Shown here piece by piece: positions 17,112 to 25,221 of a stretch of DNA of 47,348 nt. The notes beneath the pieces are model-generated. The model was not told the DNA's origin. It saw nothing but the letters and a program-made list of their open reading frames with translations, and searched no databases. Position numbers and translations under genes: made by a program. The DNA comes from Clostridia bacterium (lineage in GTDB: Bacteria; Bacillota; Clostridia; Peptostreptococcales; Anaerovoracaceae). The stretch's first letter is position 1, and each line of letters starts with the position of its first letter. The stretch is taken from the NCBI GenBank assembly GCA_900766045.1, contig CAAFTW010000001.1, forward strand, positions 1-47,348, given 5' to 3'.

Positions 17112-18372
17112 CTGAGTCCTCCTTATTTTCTGATTCTGTATTCTTCTCATATGCGGATCCTGCGTCAGCGAGTTTTACGACATTTCCGTTCAGGACGTGA
17201 AGGTTGCCGCCTTCCTCATCAGAAAGCAGGTCCATGTTTTCAAGCTCTCTCACATCATTGATGGAGTAGATGCCGTTCTGAATGCCGGTGGCGTAGCCAC
17301 TCATCCGGCTGCCGTAATCTCCTCGAAGCAGGCCGTCCACGTTGAAGCGGATGAAGTAGTTTTCCTTTTCCTGCGGAAGCAGGAGAGAGCGCTGCATCGA
17401 CTGTTCCCAGCGGACGAGCCACGGCTCCAGCGTATAAGTGACAAATTCCAGTGACTGCTCCTCAATGTTACTGAAGGTGGCATGTTCGAGATCTCCGATG
17501 AGATGAGGAGGAATCCGGAAGATCCTTGCGATCTCATCCAGCTGGAATTTCCGAGTCTCCAGAAACTGCGCCTGTTCGGGCGAGATGGAGATCGGGGTAT
17601 AAGTCATGCCCTCCTCTAAGATCGCCACCTTGTTGGCCTTGTGGCTTCCTCCGAAGCCCGCTTCCCAAGAGGAGCGGATCTTCTCCGGATCCTTTACCGT
17701 CCCGGGCATGGAAAGCACGCCGGACGGATTCGCGCCGTTCTTAAAGAAGGACGCGCCGTATTCTTCGGTTGCCATTGCCATGCCGATGGAGTTCTTCGCC
17801 ATCGCGATAGGGGAGTAACCGACAAGGCCGTCAAAGCCAAGACCGGGAACATGCAGCACTTCCTCCGGGGAGAGCCGGACCGTTCCGGTTTTCATCGTGG
17901 GAGCATCCGAGGTATTCATCTGGTACTCATAGTAAATGTGGCCGTTCTCATCACGGTCTACACGCATCCGGTTTGCCATCAGAGGATACAGCCCTACGAC
18001 TTCACCGCGTCCGTTCCTTATGATCTGTGCGTAAGCGTTGCCCCAGAGGAGCAGATGCGTCATCAAAGTCTCCCGGAAGATATACGATGTCATTTCCGGA
18101 TTCGGCTCATCATGTAAAAGCCGGTAAAGCGGATGTTTCACAGCTTTCACCTTGCTGCCTTCCTCTGTGTATTCATAGAGGTGAAGCGGCAGGCTTGCGA
18201 TGGCCTCCGAGAGAACACGGACGCAGGCATAGACTGCTGAGATCTGCATGGCAGATCGTTCCGTTACGGTATTGCCGGAAGTCGTGCCGCCGAAGTAGTA
18301 GCGATAGCCGGACCCGTTCGTGGAGTTCTGCGGCTTATCTCTGGATTTAAATAGTTTTGAAAAGATGCTCAT
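17035..18372 (-). CDS. Portal protein (HK97 family)
   Basis: A 445-residue protein that forms the dodecameric DNA channel at one head vertex. It shows the HK97-type portal features: ERSAMQISAVYACVRVLSE after a short N-terminus, the N-P-E-M-T block, the L-L-L-W-G-N-A-Y-A-Q motif, and a Q-F-x-E-T-R-K-F region with R-I-F-x-I-P-P-H-L-I-G. The C-terminus is charged and low-complexity (Lys/Glu/Asp/Ser) and overlaps the protease start. It is 17 bases after the large terminase, its packaging partner. Confidence 0.95.
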   Translation of the reverse strand: MSIFSKLFKSRDKPQNSTNGSGYRYYFGGTTSGNTVTERSAMQISAVYACVRVLSEAIASLPLHLYEYTEEGSKVKAVKHPLYRLLHDEPNPEMTSYIFRETLMTHLLLWGNAYAQIIRNGRGEVVGLYPLMANRMRVDRDENGHIYYEYQMNTSDAPTMKTGTVRLSPEEVLHVPGLGFDGLVGYSPIAMAKNSIGMAMATEEYGASFFKNGANPSGVLSMPGTVKDPEKIRSSWEAGFGGSHKANKVAILEEGMTYTPISISPEQAQFLETRKFQLDEIARIFRIPPHLIGDLEHATFSNIEEQSLEFVTYTLEPWLVRWEQSMQRSLLLPQEKENYFIRFNVDGLLRGDYGSRMSGYATGIQNGIYSINDVRELENMDLLSDEEGGNLHVLNGNVVKLADAGSAYEKNTESENKEDSDESTEEVLEMGKKQNARTGKSKRNN

Positions 18373-18389
18373 TCATACCTCCTGCATGA

Positions 18390-19997
18390 TCAGAGAAAGA
18401 GGATGCCGCGGTCGTCGTAGACGGATTCGCCGCTATCGTTGCCGCACCGGATTGCCCGGTCGAGGCCCATGATCATAGCGACCGCGCCATCGATCTTCTC
18501 TGTGGACTTTTCCTTGTCTGCCTTGATGTTTCCTGCCGGATCACGACGGATGAAGATGTTATCCATCATCCAGCGGAGCACCGGATGCCCGCCGTGGGCA
18601 ATCCGTTTCTCAAGGACCAGATTCATGAGCTCCTTGGTAGGCGGAGACATATCTTTAAATCCCTGGCCGAAAGGAACAACGGTAAAGCCCATGCCCTCGA
18701 GGTTCTGTACCATCTGGACAGCTCCCCAGCGGTCAAAGGCGATCTCACGGATATTGAACCGGTTCCCGAGATTCTCGATGAACTTCTCGATAAATCCGTA
18801 ATGAATGACATTGCCTTCGGTCGTTTCGAGATAGCCTTCCTTCTCCCAGAGGTCGTAAGGAACGTGATCACGCCTCACACGAAGATCAACGTTGTCCTCC
18901 GGAATCCAGAAGTAGGGGAGAACCACATATTTATCCGTCTCATCCCTTGGCGGGAAGACGAGGACAAAGGCTGTGATATCCGTTGTGGACGAAAGGTCGA
19001 GACCGCCATAGCAGACACGGCCCTCCAGCTCATCCGGATCCACAGGAAAGGCACAGGCGTCCCATTTGTCCATTGGCATCCAGCGGACAGCCTGCTTTAC
19101 CCATTGGTTCAGTCTCAGCTGCCGGAAGGCGTTCTCTTCACCGGGATTCTGTTTGGCGGAGTTGCAGGCATCCTGCACCTTATCGATGCCGACCGTGATG
19201 CCAAGCGACGGATTCGCTTTCTTCCAGACCTCCGGATCTGTCCAGTCGTCGGATTCCGCTGCGCCGTAGATCACAGGGTAGAAGGTCGGATCAATCTTTC
19301 TTCCGGCGATAATATCGAGAGCCTTCTGGTGGACCTCGTAGCAGATACTGTTCGTATCCGTTCCTGCAGTCGTGATTAGAAAGTAAAGCGGCTGGGTTCT
19401 GGCATCACCGGATCCTTTTGTCATAACGTCATATAATTTCCGATTCGGCTGGGTGTGAAGCTCATCGAAGATCACTCCACTTGTGTTAAAGCCGTGTTTA
19501 TTGGCAACATCTGCAGAGAGCACCTGATAGGTACTGTTCGTCGGAAGATAGATGAGTTTCTTCTGGGATTCCAGAATCTTCACTCGTTTATCCAGAGCGG
19601 GGCAGAGCCGCACCATATCAACGGCCACGTCGTACACGATCTTGGCCTGATTTCTGTCTGCGGCACAACCGTAGACTTCTGCACGCTCTTCCCCATCGCC
19701 GCAGGTGAGAAGCAGAGCGACCGCCGCGGCAAGCTCGGACTTTCCTTGTTTCTTCGGAATCTCGATGTAGGCTGTATTGAACTGGCGATAGCCGTTTGGC
19801 TTAAGAACACCAAAAAGATCCCGGATGATCTGCTCCTGCCAGTCAATCAGATCAAAGGGCTTCCGGTACCAGCTGCCTTTGGTATGCCGGAGGCTTTCGA
19901 TAAAGAGCACGGCATAATCGGCAGCCTCCTTGCTGTAGTGGGAGGTCTCCGCCATAAATCGGGTCGGCTTATAGTTTTTCAGTTTTCGCATTGCCAT
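18390..19997 (-). CDS. terL: Terminase large subunit
   Basis: A 535-residue packaging motor. The ATPase domain has a deviant Walker A PKKQGKSEL (residues 81-89), Walker B VIFDELH and a coupling motif ITTAGT; the C-terminal nuclease domain starts near GGLDLSS with a catalytic Asp and further acidic residues toward the end. This layout matches the HK97/phage Terminase_1 family. AAGGAGG lies seven bases before the ATG. Unusually the small terminase gene is not adjacent but 3.6 kb away, beyond five accessory genes and the methyltransferase. Confidence 0.95.
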   Translation of the reverse strand: MAMRKLKNYKPTRFMAETSHYSKEAADYAVLFIESLRHTKGSWYRKPFDLIDWQEQIIRDLFGVLKPNGYRQFNTAYIEIPKKQGKSELAAAVALLLTCGDGEERAEVYGCAADRNQAKIVYDVAVDMVRLCPALDKRVKILESQKKLIYLPTNSTYQVLSADVANKHGFNTSGVIFDELHTQPNRKLYDVMTKGSGDARTQPLYFLITTAGTDTNSICYEVHQKALDIIAGRKIDPTFYPVIYGAAESDDWTDPEVWKKANPSLGITVGIDKVQDACNSAKQNPGEENAFRQLRLNQWVKQAVRWMPMDKWDACAFPVDPDELEGRVCYGGLDLSSTTDITAFVLVFPPRDETDKYVVLPYFWIPEDNVDLRVRRDHVPYDLWEKEGYLETTEGNVIHYGFIEKFIENLGNRFNIREIAFDRWGAVQMVQNLEGMGFTVVPFGQGFKDMSPPTKELMNLVLEKRIAHGGHPVLRWMMDNIFIRRDPAGNIKADKEKSTEKIDGAVAMIMGLDRAIRCGNDSGESVYDDRGILFL

Positions 19998-20023
19998 TTG
20001 GCGTCCTCCTTCCTGATTGTTTG

Positions 20024-20053
20024 CAAAACAAAAGGACCGCCGGAGCGATCCTT
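20024..20053 (-). terminator. Terminator before the large terminase gene
   Basis: On the minus strand a 9-bp stem with one T-G pair (AAGGATCGC with GCGGTCCTT, loop TCCG) is followed by TTTTGTTTT. It ends transcription of the accessory genes just before terL; the terL ribosome binding site begins a few bases later, so terL needs read-through or antitermination. Confidence 0.7.
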
Positions 20054-20083
20054 GTAACCATGTGTTGTATCTGTACGAGAGAA

Positions 20084-20101
20084 GGAGCCGTTCCCGGCTC
20101 C
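20084..20101 (-). other. Hairpin after the 75-residue gene
   Basis: A perfect 7-bp stem (GGAGCCG / CGGCTCC) with a GGAA loop, followed by TTCTCTCGTACAG on the minus strand. A similar hairpin followed by CCTCGTACA lies after the 144-residue gene at 20490-20518, so both accessory genes end in the same kind of 3' structure. Confidence 0.45.
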
Positions 20102-20123
20102 CTCCCGGAAGTTGCTTTCCTGT

Positions 20124-20351
20124 TTAGTTCAGGCTGTGCAGGATGGCGGCAACCGCAAGCTGTGCGTTTTCCGTCTCCGGCTCGATATCCCAGCCGCGGT
20201 CGTATCTTGCAACCGGGTAATCGCTTAAGCGGATCTCAAACTTGCTCACCTTGCCACCCTCGATGCCGTAGTCCTCGCTTGGTTCTCCGTATACCTTTGC
20301 GCAGTAGGTAAAAATCTGGTTTCCAATCTTCAGGCTTCCTTCTTTCCACAT
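20124..20351 (-). CDS. Small phage accessory protein, unknown function
   Basis: A 75-residue protein beginning MWKEGSLKIGNQIFTYCAKV. It is beta-rich and acidic toward the C-terminus, with the conserved look of small proteins carried by Clostridia phages and conjugative elements. GGAGG lies nine bases before the ATG at 20351; an upstream in-frame extension reads through the promoter-like leader and is not coding. It has its own leader (20393-20436) and a hairpin behind it, so it is a self-contained unit. No function can be assigned. Confidence 0.6.
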   Translation of the reverse strand: MWKEGSLKIGNQIFTYCAKVYGEPSEDYGIEGGKVSKFEIRLSDYPVARYDRGWDIEPETENAQLAVAAILHSLN

Positions 20352-20392
20352 AGTCTTTATCCTCCGTTTCTTGTTTGCGCCTTTTCCTTTGG

Positions 20393-20436
20393 CATGTACA
20401 TATATCACTCTGGAGCCGATTGATAGCAAGGAGAAT
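20393..20436 (-). promoter_or_regulatory. Promoter-like leader, copy 1 of 3
   Basis: On the minus strand TTGCTA, 19 bases, then TGATATATG: a -35-like box and an extended -10-like box, preceded by ATTCTCC and followed by ACATGCCAAAGGAAAA. The same arrangement with identical 19-base spacing appears at 21009-21051 and 22227-22269. Confidence 0.6.
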
Positions 20437-20489
20437 CGGGGAATATATGTCACAAATTAAAGCCGGAGGATCTGTGTATATTTGTACGA

Positions 20490-20530
20490 GGAAGAAGCCC
20501 TGCTTTGGGGCTTCCTCCCTGATCTTTTTT
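20490..20530 (+). terminator. Hairpin with plus-strand T tract
   Basis: An 11-bp stem (GGAAGAAGCCC with GGGCTTCCTCC, one mismatch) and, on the plus strand, a T run at 524-530 soon after. As a plus-strand terminator it would block antisense transcription into the 144-residue gene; on the minus strand it is a 3' hairpin without T tract. Confidence 0.45.
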
Positions 20531-20535
20531 GTTTT

Positions 20536-20970
20536 TCAGTTGATGCTCATCTTGAAGGCGTGGCCCTTTTCGTAGGTTTTGCCCCAGAGGTCTTTCCTGA
20601 GGTTGACCTCGACCATCTCGCCGATCGTGCAGCCTGCTTCCTTGAAAAGCCATAAGGTTTCGACTGCATCCGTGGCTCTGCAGGAGTAGGTGAATTCCCT
20701 GATCCCGTTTTCCTTCAGGCAGGCGGTGATGGCTTCTACATCCCGGTCCCAGATGATGTCGTCAAAGTTCAGGATCCTGTTCTCGTTCTCTCTGGAATGC
20801 TCGTAGGCTCTCCAGATTTTCCAGGCAATCTCGCCCTTGGTTGCCATCCGGTCCTTGGCTTCGCCGTAAGCCTTCTCTGCGGCATTCTGTCCCTCGTCGG
20901 TGGTGGCCTCCGCGTAGGCCTTTCTTGCTGCTTCCATTGCCTCGTAGGTTTCTTCGAAAATGTTCGTCAT
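20536..20970 (-). CDS. Small phage accessory protein, unknown function
   Basis: A 144-residue protein. The first 45 residues are helical, Ala/Glu-rich and likely coiled coil; the remainder is a compact alpha/beta domain with an FTYSCRATDAVETLW segment. Proteins of this type occur in Clostridia phages and integrative elements; no enzymatic motif is visible. AAGGAGG lies eight bases before the ATG at 20970; the longer reading from 21084 crosses the promoter-like leader and is rejected. It lies between copies of the shared leader and the shared 3' hairpin. Confidence 0.6.
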   Translation of the reverse strand: MTNIFEETYEAMEAARKAYAEATTDEGQNAAEKAYGEAKDRMATKGEIAWKIWRAYEHSRENENRILNFDDIIWDRDVEAITACLKENGIREFTYSCRATDAVETLWLFKEAGCTIGEMVEVNLRKDLWGKTYEKGHAFKMSIN

Positions 20971-21008
20971 TGCTTTGTCCTCCTTGCTTTGTGCTTGTTT
21001 TCCTTTGG

Positions 21009-21051
21009 CATGTGTATTAATCACTCTACCGGGAAGATATAGCAAGGAAAT
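21009..21051 (-). promoter_or_regulatory. Promoter-like leader, copy 2 of 3
   Basis: On the minus strand TTGCTA, 19 bases, then TGATTAATA, again followed by ACATGCCAAAGGAAAA as in copy 1. It precedes the 144-residue gene. Confidence 0.6.
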
Positions 21052-21096
21052 GTAGATCATAATTTGCACAAGATTTGAGGGCAAAAGCTGTGTAAT

Positions 21097-21273
21097 TTAT
21101 GCCTCGCCGTGCAGGATGAAATGGGCATATTCATCGCGGTGATCCTCGAGGTAGAGGACCAGCTCGAAGTAGCCTCTCTCGTAGGCAAGGCGCTGAACCA
21201 TCGGAAGATCGAACATGTTAGTAAGTCCCGTATCGCGGATCGAAAGGATCTGCTCCTTTACTTTCGGATCCAT
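21097..21273 (-). CDS. DUF5049-family small phage protein
   Basis: A 58-residue protein starting MDPKVKEQILSIRDTG and ending AHFILHGEA, short enough to be missed by length-filtered gene calls. The pattern K-x-x-I-L-x-I-R-x-T-G-x-x-N-M-F-D, then Q-R-L-A-Y-E-x-G-(F/Y), matches the DUF5049 family found next to DUF4314 proteins in Firmicutes phages and elements. AAGGTGG lies seven bases before the ATG at 21273; an ATG one codon earlier at 21276 is possible. Start overlaps the stop of the DUF4314 gene. Function unknown. Confidence 0.8.
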   Translation of the reverse strand: MDPKVKEQILSIRDTGLTNMFDLPMVQRLAYERGYFELVLYLEDHRDEYAHFILHGEA

Positions 21274-21497
21274 CATCTTGCCACCTTTCTTACGACATCT
21301 TCGCCGTAGATCACGTTGAGGCCGGAGCCGTTGTCCCAGTTCACCAGAAGGCTCCCCGTATCATCGACTCCGATGACGGTTCCAAGAGTTCCTGCAGGCG
21401 GCGCCTGAATATCATCCATCTGCACCAGTTCGATTCGTGTGCCCTGCGGGTAATTCTCCCGCAGAGCCTTGAGTGCTGTCTCGCTTATCATTCTCAT
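21273..21497 (-). CDS. DUF4314-family protein
   Basis: A 74-residue, all-beta SH3-like protein. The sequence G-T-R-I-E-L-V-x-M-D-D, P-P-x-G-T-x-G-T-V-x-G-V-D-D-T-G and the N-W-D-N-G-S-G-L final block are diagnostic of DUF4314. Such proteins are common in mobile elements of Clostridia next to DUF5049; no biochemical role is known. Its start overlaps the stop of the 236-residue gene by four bases, so the three genes form a small operon read from the leader at 22227-22269. Confidence 0.85.
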   Translation of the reverse strand: MRMISETALKALRENYPQGTRIELVQMDDIQAPPAGTLGTVIGVDDTGSLLVNWDNGSGLNVIYGEDVVRKVAR

Positions 21498-22204
21498 GCC
21501 TTTGCCTCCTTTGCCGGAGCTCCGTTTCGGAAGGCTGCGCTTCCGGTCAGGTTCTGAAGCAGGATCTTTCTTGCTTCCTTGTACTCCGGTCCGATAAAGC
21601 CGAGGCGGAGAAGGAAGCAGCGGAAGGCGTATTTCTCATTGTCCGTTTCTACCGGCCTGCTGCTGGCGTGTTTCAGCTCTTTTGAGAACTTGCAGAGCAG
21701 GGAAAGGAAAGTGGTGTAAGCTTTTGCTTCCTCGGCGGTAAGTTCCCGGGTAAACCATGGGAATTCAATCTTGTCCTCGGTGACGTTGATTCGAAGGTCC
21801 GTGACCCCGAGGGCGTGCCGGATCAGGTCCCCCTTGGAGGAGAGGATGTTCGTCAGGGTTCCGACGTTTGCGGCTGTGAGCGGGAGGCTCACCGTAAGCT
21901 CCGGCGCTTTCTCATCTGCTTCCGTCTTCTCGTCTGCGGCAGGTGTTTCTTCCTGTGGCTCAGCTTCCGGGGCGCCCTTGGCTTCAAGCAATTCATACCC
22001 CTGAGCTTTTAGGGCTTCGAGCAGGCTCCCGAGGTCCTTTCCGTCCGGAGCGGTAAGGGTTGCGTCCCGGTTTACGGTAAGGTCGCCGATCTGGAAGGCG
22101 TAGGTCGGGGTGAACTGGTAGACTGCCTTTTCTCCAGTGATCTCTCCGATGGCCTTTGCGAAAGCCTTCTTGTTTTCCTTGGTAACGTTGAATGCAAGTT
22201 TCAT
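21494..22204 (-). CDS. Mobile-element conserved protein, unknown function
   Basis: A 236-residue protein in two parts: residues 1-75 with basic start (MKLAFNVTKENKKAFAKAIG) and a beta-rich fold, an acidic Glu/Ala/Pro linker (about 78-105), and a C-terminal helical domain (about 105-236) that carries a conserved R-C-F-L-L-R-L-G-F-I-G motif. Relatives sit next to DUF4314 genes in phages and conjugative elements and are often labelled virulence-related, without evidence. A ribosome binding site (AAAGGAGG) precedes the ATG. Role unknown. Confidence 0.65.
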   Translation of the reverse strand: MKLAFNVTKENKKAFAKAIGEITGEKAVYQFTPTYAFQIGDLTVNRDATLTAPDGKDLGSLLEALKAQGYELLEAKGAPEAEPQEETPAADEKTEADEKAPELTVSLPLTAANVGTLTNILSSKGDLIRHALGVTDLRINVTEDKIEFPWFTRELTAEEAKAYTTFLSLLCKFSKELKHASSRPVETDNEKYAFRCFLLRLGFIGPEYKEARKILLQNLTGSAAFRNGAPAKEAKA

Positions 22205-22226
22205 GGTATGTACCTCCTTTGTTTTG

Positions 22227-22269
22227 GTAGTACATACATCACTCTGTGCCCGGAATATAGCAAGAGAAT
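22227..22269 (-). promoter_or_regulatory. Promoter-like leader, copy 3 of 3
   Basis: On the minus strand TTGCTA, 19 bases, then TGATGTATG. It precedes the three-gene unit of the 236-residue protein, DUF4314 and DUF5049. Matches copies 1 and 2 in both boxes and spacing. Confidence 0.6.
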
Positions 22270-22314
22270 CTAAATGAAATAACTACCAAAGAGAAGCCGA
22301 AGAAACGCAGCAGT

Positions 22315-23565
22315 TTATGTGGTTTCGACTTCCTTTACGAGGTCGGAATAGGGGATCTTCTTGCCGCCACGTTCTACATACACACCATCCGCATCACCGG
22401 TATCCTCGACATAGCGGCGGAGGATCACAGAGGCATATTTCGGATCAAGCTCAGACATGTAGCAGATACGATTCATCTGTTCACAGGCCATCATCGTGGA
22501 ACCGGAGCCGCCGAAGGTATCGAGCACGATGGCGTTCTCCTGACTGGAATTCTTGATCGGGTAGGAGAGAAGATCGAGCGGCTTGCTGGTCGGGTGATCC
22601 TTGTTACGCTTCGGCTTATTGAAGTTCCAGATGGTCGTTTGCTTTCGGTCGGAATACCATGGATGCTTTCCATTCTGAAGGAAGCCGTAGAGGATCGGTT
22701 CATGCTGCCACTGGTAATCGGAACGACCGAGAACCAGAGAGTTTTTTACCCAGATACACACTCCTGCCAGATGGAAGCCGGCATCAATGAAGGCTTTTCG
22801 GAAGTTCAGCCCCTCGGTATCTGCATGGAAAACATAAGCCGCACCACCTTTCTCAAGGTGAGCGGCCATGTTGGTAAAAGCAGAAAGCAGGAACTTATAG
22901 AAATCATCGCCCTTCAGGCTGTCGTTTTCAATCGTGAGCCCGTCGGATGCTTTGAAGGAAACTCCGTAAGGCGGATCTGTAAGGATCAGGTTTGCGGTCT
23001 TGCCTCCCATCAGGCGTTCGACATCTTCCGGAGAAGTAGCGTCGCCGCAGAGCAGCCGGTGTTTTCCGACCGTCCAGAGATCACCTTTTTCTACAAAGGA
23101 TGCCTTTTCAAGAGCAGCGGAGAGATCAAAATCATCATCTTCCGCGCCGCTATCATCCGGGCCTGCCATCAGCTTTTCGAGGTCCTTATCGTCAAATCCG
23201 AGGAGGGAAAGATCAAAGGATTCATCTTTCAGATCGGACAGTTCCACAGAGAGCATCTCCTCATCCCATCCGGCATTCAGAGCCAGCTGATTGTCGGCAA
23301 GGATATAGGCGCGCTTCTGGGCATCGGTCAGGTTCTCGGCAAAGACGCAGGGGACGGTCTTGTAGCCTTCCTCGCGTGCTGCCTGCACACGTCCGTGGCC
23401 GACGAGGATGTTGTATTTGCTGTCGATCACGGCAGGGGAGACAAAGCCAAATTCACGAAGGCTTGCTCTTAGCTGTGCGATCTGTTCCTTGGAATGTGTT
23501 CTGGCATTCCTTGCATAAGGCACCAGCTTATCAATTGGTACCTGCTCGAGTTTTACGGTATCCAT
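22315..23565 (-). CDS. ParB-domain DNA methyltransferase
   Basis: A 416-residue fusion. Residues 1-95 form a ParB-like nuclease/DNA-binding domain (V-P-I-D-K-L-V-P-Y-x-x-N-A-R, then V-G-H-G-R). After an acidic linker comes a beta-class amino-methyltransferase with DPPY at 197-200, TSKP near 326-329 and the AdoMet motif DTFGGSGS at 349-356. It should methylate adenine or cytosine amino groups, protecting phage DNA from host restriction or marking it for packaging. It directly follows the small terminase gene (no gap) and comes before the accessory genes. Such fusions are common in Firmicutes phages. Confidence 0.92.
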   Translation of the reverse strand: MDTVKLEQVPIDKLVPYARNARTHSKEQIAQLRASLREFGFVSPAVIDSKYNILVGHGRVQAAREEGYKTVPCVFAENLTDAQKRAYILADNQLALNAGWDEEMLSVELSDLKDESFDLSLLGFDDKDLEKLMAGPDDSGAEDDDFDLSAALEKASFVEKGDLWTVGKHRLLCGDATSPEDVERLMGGKTANLILTDPPYGVSFKASDGLTIENDSLKGDDFYKFLLSAFTNMAAHLEKGGAAYVFHADTEGLNFRKAFIDAGFHLAGVCIWVKNSLVLGRSDYQWQHEPILYGFLQNGKHPWYSDRKQTTIWNFNKPKRNKDHPTSKPLDLLSYPIKNSSQENAIVLDTFGGSGSTMMACEQMNRICYMSELDPKYASVILRRYVEDTGDADGVYVERGGKKIPYSDLVKEVETT

Positions 23566-24147
23566 TTATCGTCCTTTCCTTGAACGAAGAAGCTGCTCCA
23601 TCGTGTCATTCGGATTTCCATCCTCAAACTCCTCGGTGCAGTTCTGTTTCACAATGTCGTAGATTTCCATCCAGATGAGATTGGCAGCCTTCTGAAACTG
23701 GCTGGCCATCTGGACGAAGGGAGAGCTCACAACACCGCCGGTCGTCGGATGCTTGCCTAGAAGGCCGTAGGTACTGATCGCATCCTCGCACTGAATGTAA
23801 CGAGCGAAGTTCTGAGCGTAGGATTCAATGAGACGCTTGTTTACGAGATTTTCGCAGTGGCGGCGCTTCAGCCAGAGCCAGGTTTCCTTGTAGATAACGT
23901 CGGCCCCGAGAGGCTTGCCGTTCTTCTGTTTGGCAGAGAGATATTCATCCGGCTTTGGCATATCCGCGCCTTCGAGCACAGCTCCCTCCGGAAGATCCAC
24001 TGCCTCAAGTTCATCCGGCTCCAGATCAGGAATGTCATTTCTCATGATCTGCACCGGCTTTCCATTTGCTATCTTTTCCGCAGCAGGAGTGGGTTTGCCA
24101 CCGGCTTTTATTCGCCTGCCGCCGCGGTATGTTCCGTCTTTTGCCAC
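23566..24147 (-). CDS. terS: Terminase small subunit (P27-like)
   Basis: A 193-residue protein with a basic N-terminus and the P27-family C-terminal half: L-L-G-K-H-P-T-T-G-G-V-V-S-S-P and the F-Q-K-A-A-N-L-I-W-M-E-I-Y helix. Small terminases recognise the packaging site and feed DNA to terL. The start is GTG at 24147 with AAAGGAAG eight bases before it. It abuts the methyltransferase gene. Its partner terL is 3.6 kb downstream. Confidence 0.8.
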   Translation of the reverse strand: MAKDGTYRGGRRIKAGGKPTPAAEKIANGKPVQIMRNDIPDLEPDELEAVDLPEGAVLEGADMPKPDEYLSAKQKNGKPLGADVIYKETWLWLKRRHCENLVNKRLIESYAQNFARYIQCEDAISTYGLLGKHPTTGGVVSSPFVQMASQFQKAANLIWMEIYDIVKQNCTEEFEDGNPNDTMEQLLRSRKGR

Positions 24148-24255
24148 GGGTTACACTTCCTTTCCTGCAGGCGGCTGGGTTTTATTCCCTGTTTGAACCG
24201 GAAAAAACGCACACGAGAGGGGCCGGCGGTCTTTTAGCCTTTTGGTTTTAGAGAT

Positions 24256-24627
24256 TCAGACCGCCCCTCCCGGTTTCCTGTCACCACGCTTTTCGTGAAT
24301 TTTTTCATGACAGCTCCGGCATAAACTCTCGAGGTTGCTCTCGTCATTGGTTCCTCCTTCGGAGATCGGAACGATGTGGTGGACTTCCTCGACCGGAACG
24401 AATCGTCCATGCTTTAAGCACTCCTCGCAGAGAGGATGCTTGTGAACGTATCTCGTGCGGATCTTTCTCCACTGGCTGCCGTAACGCTTGTGTCCGTTGT
24501 AGCCCCGGGTGAAGTCGTCGTAGTGCTTCTCCATCAGCCTCTTGTGCGTGGGGCAGTACTGTTCGCCGTCCTCACAGAGTTCTCTGCATCCCGGATACCG
24601 GCAGGGACGTTTCGGCTTCCTTGGCAT
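24256..24627 (-). CDS. Phage HNH endonuclease
   Basis: A 123-residue HNH nuclease. N-terminal Cys residues (CRYPGC and CEDGEQYC) form one zinc site; the HNH core has C-E-E-C, V-H-H-I-V-P-I, N-L-E-S-L-C-R-S-C-H-E-K-I-H. In phages with P27 small terminase and HK97-like packaging such nucleases sit next to terS and are needed for terminase cutting at cos ends. The start at 24627 has AGGAGG eight bases upstream; a longer frame upstream runs through a terminator and lacks a binding site. An 8-bp inverted repeat (GGCGGTCT / AGACCGCC) spans its stop. Confidence 0.93.
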   Translation of the reverse strand: MPRKPKRPCRYPGCRELCEDGEQYCPTHKRLMEKHYDDFTRGYNGHKRYGSQWRKIRTRYVHKHPLCEECLKHGRFVPVEEVHHIVPISEGGTNDESNLESLCRSCHEKIHEKRGDRKPGGAV

Positions 24628-24650
24628 GCCTGCCGCCTCCTTTCTGGCAT

Positions 24651-24685
24651 AACAAAAGCCCCGGAGGATTCTTCCTTCGAGGCTT
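24651..24685 (-). terminator. Leader terminator before the HNH gene
   Basis: On the minus strand an 8-bp stem with a T-G pair (AAGCCTCG with CGGGGCTT) is followed by TTTTGTT, 25 bases before the HNH start. It stands between the probable late promoter and the first late gene. Confidence 0.65.
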
Positions 24686-24733
24686 CGGTTCAGCCGCCTG
24701 CGCGACTTTGTATCATTCATTTTTGCTGATTCT

Positions 24734-24770
24734 ACTATAACATATAGGGGTCGTGTGCGTCTTGTTGCAA
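24734..24770 (-). promoter_or_regulatory. Predicted late promoter
   Basis: On the minus strand TTGCAA (24765-24770), 18 bases, TATATG (24741-24746), immediately followed by an extended -10-like TGTTATAGT. It lies directly downstream of the ArpU-like regulator gene, the usual site of the promoter activated by such late regulators. Confidence 0.5.
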
Positions 24771-24792
24771 CGTGTGGTACTGCGTGCAACTA

Positions 24793-25221
24793 TTAAACAA
24801 TTACTGGATTTTCCGGCAGAGTGATATGACTGAGTGCATTGTCGTGCCATCGGAAGGCCGTGGTGCGGTCGATGTGAAGTTCAGCCCCGATCTCTTTCCA
24901 TGTCATGCTGCAGAGGTACCGGTAGTTAAGGATCAGCTGTTCGTCCATTGACGGAAGGGCGCGGATCACTTCCTGAATCTGTTCCTTAAGTTCAGCAAGG
25001 AGATTCAGTTCGCAGGCGATCTTCCTTTCAAGTTCTTCCAGACGTTCCAGCGCCTGTACGAAGGGAGCGTCTGCCGGGTGGGATGTCTGCACGCGTTCCT
25101 TGTCATAACGGATAGCGGATACGCTGCAGGACAGCTCCCGGATTCGTTTTACTTCCTCGGTGTCCAGACGGATGCGCTGGTCGAGGCGATATGCCTGCTG
25201 GAGATATTCTTCTGGGGTCAT
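24793..25221 (-). CDS. ArpU/DUF1492-like late transcription regulator
   Basis: A 142-residue helical protein. The first 100 residues are charged and coiled-coil-like; the C-terminal 45 contain a sigma-region-4-type HTH (M-T-W-K-E-I-G-A-E-L-H-I-D-R-T-T-A-F-R-W-H). DUF1492 and ArpU/RinA-like proteins are the last early genes of Firmicutes phages and activate late transcription from a promoter just downstream, as seen here at 24734-24770. Start overlaps the small gene upstream by four bases. Confidence 0.85.
   Translation of the reverse strand: MTPEEYLQQAYRLDQRIRLDTEEVKRIRELSCSVSAIRYDKERVQTSHPADAPFVQALERLEELERKIACELNLLAELKEQIQEVIRALPSMDEQLILNYRYLCSMTWKEIGAELHIDRTTAFRWHDNALSHITLPENPVIV

Noticed and set aside
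24256..24789. Longer version of the HNH gene starting at 24789
   Set aside because: The extension crosses a promoter and terminator, while ATG 24627 has AGGAGG at proper spacing.
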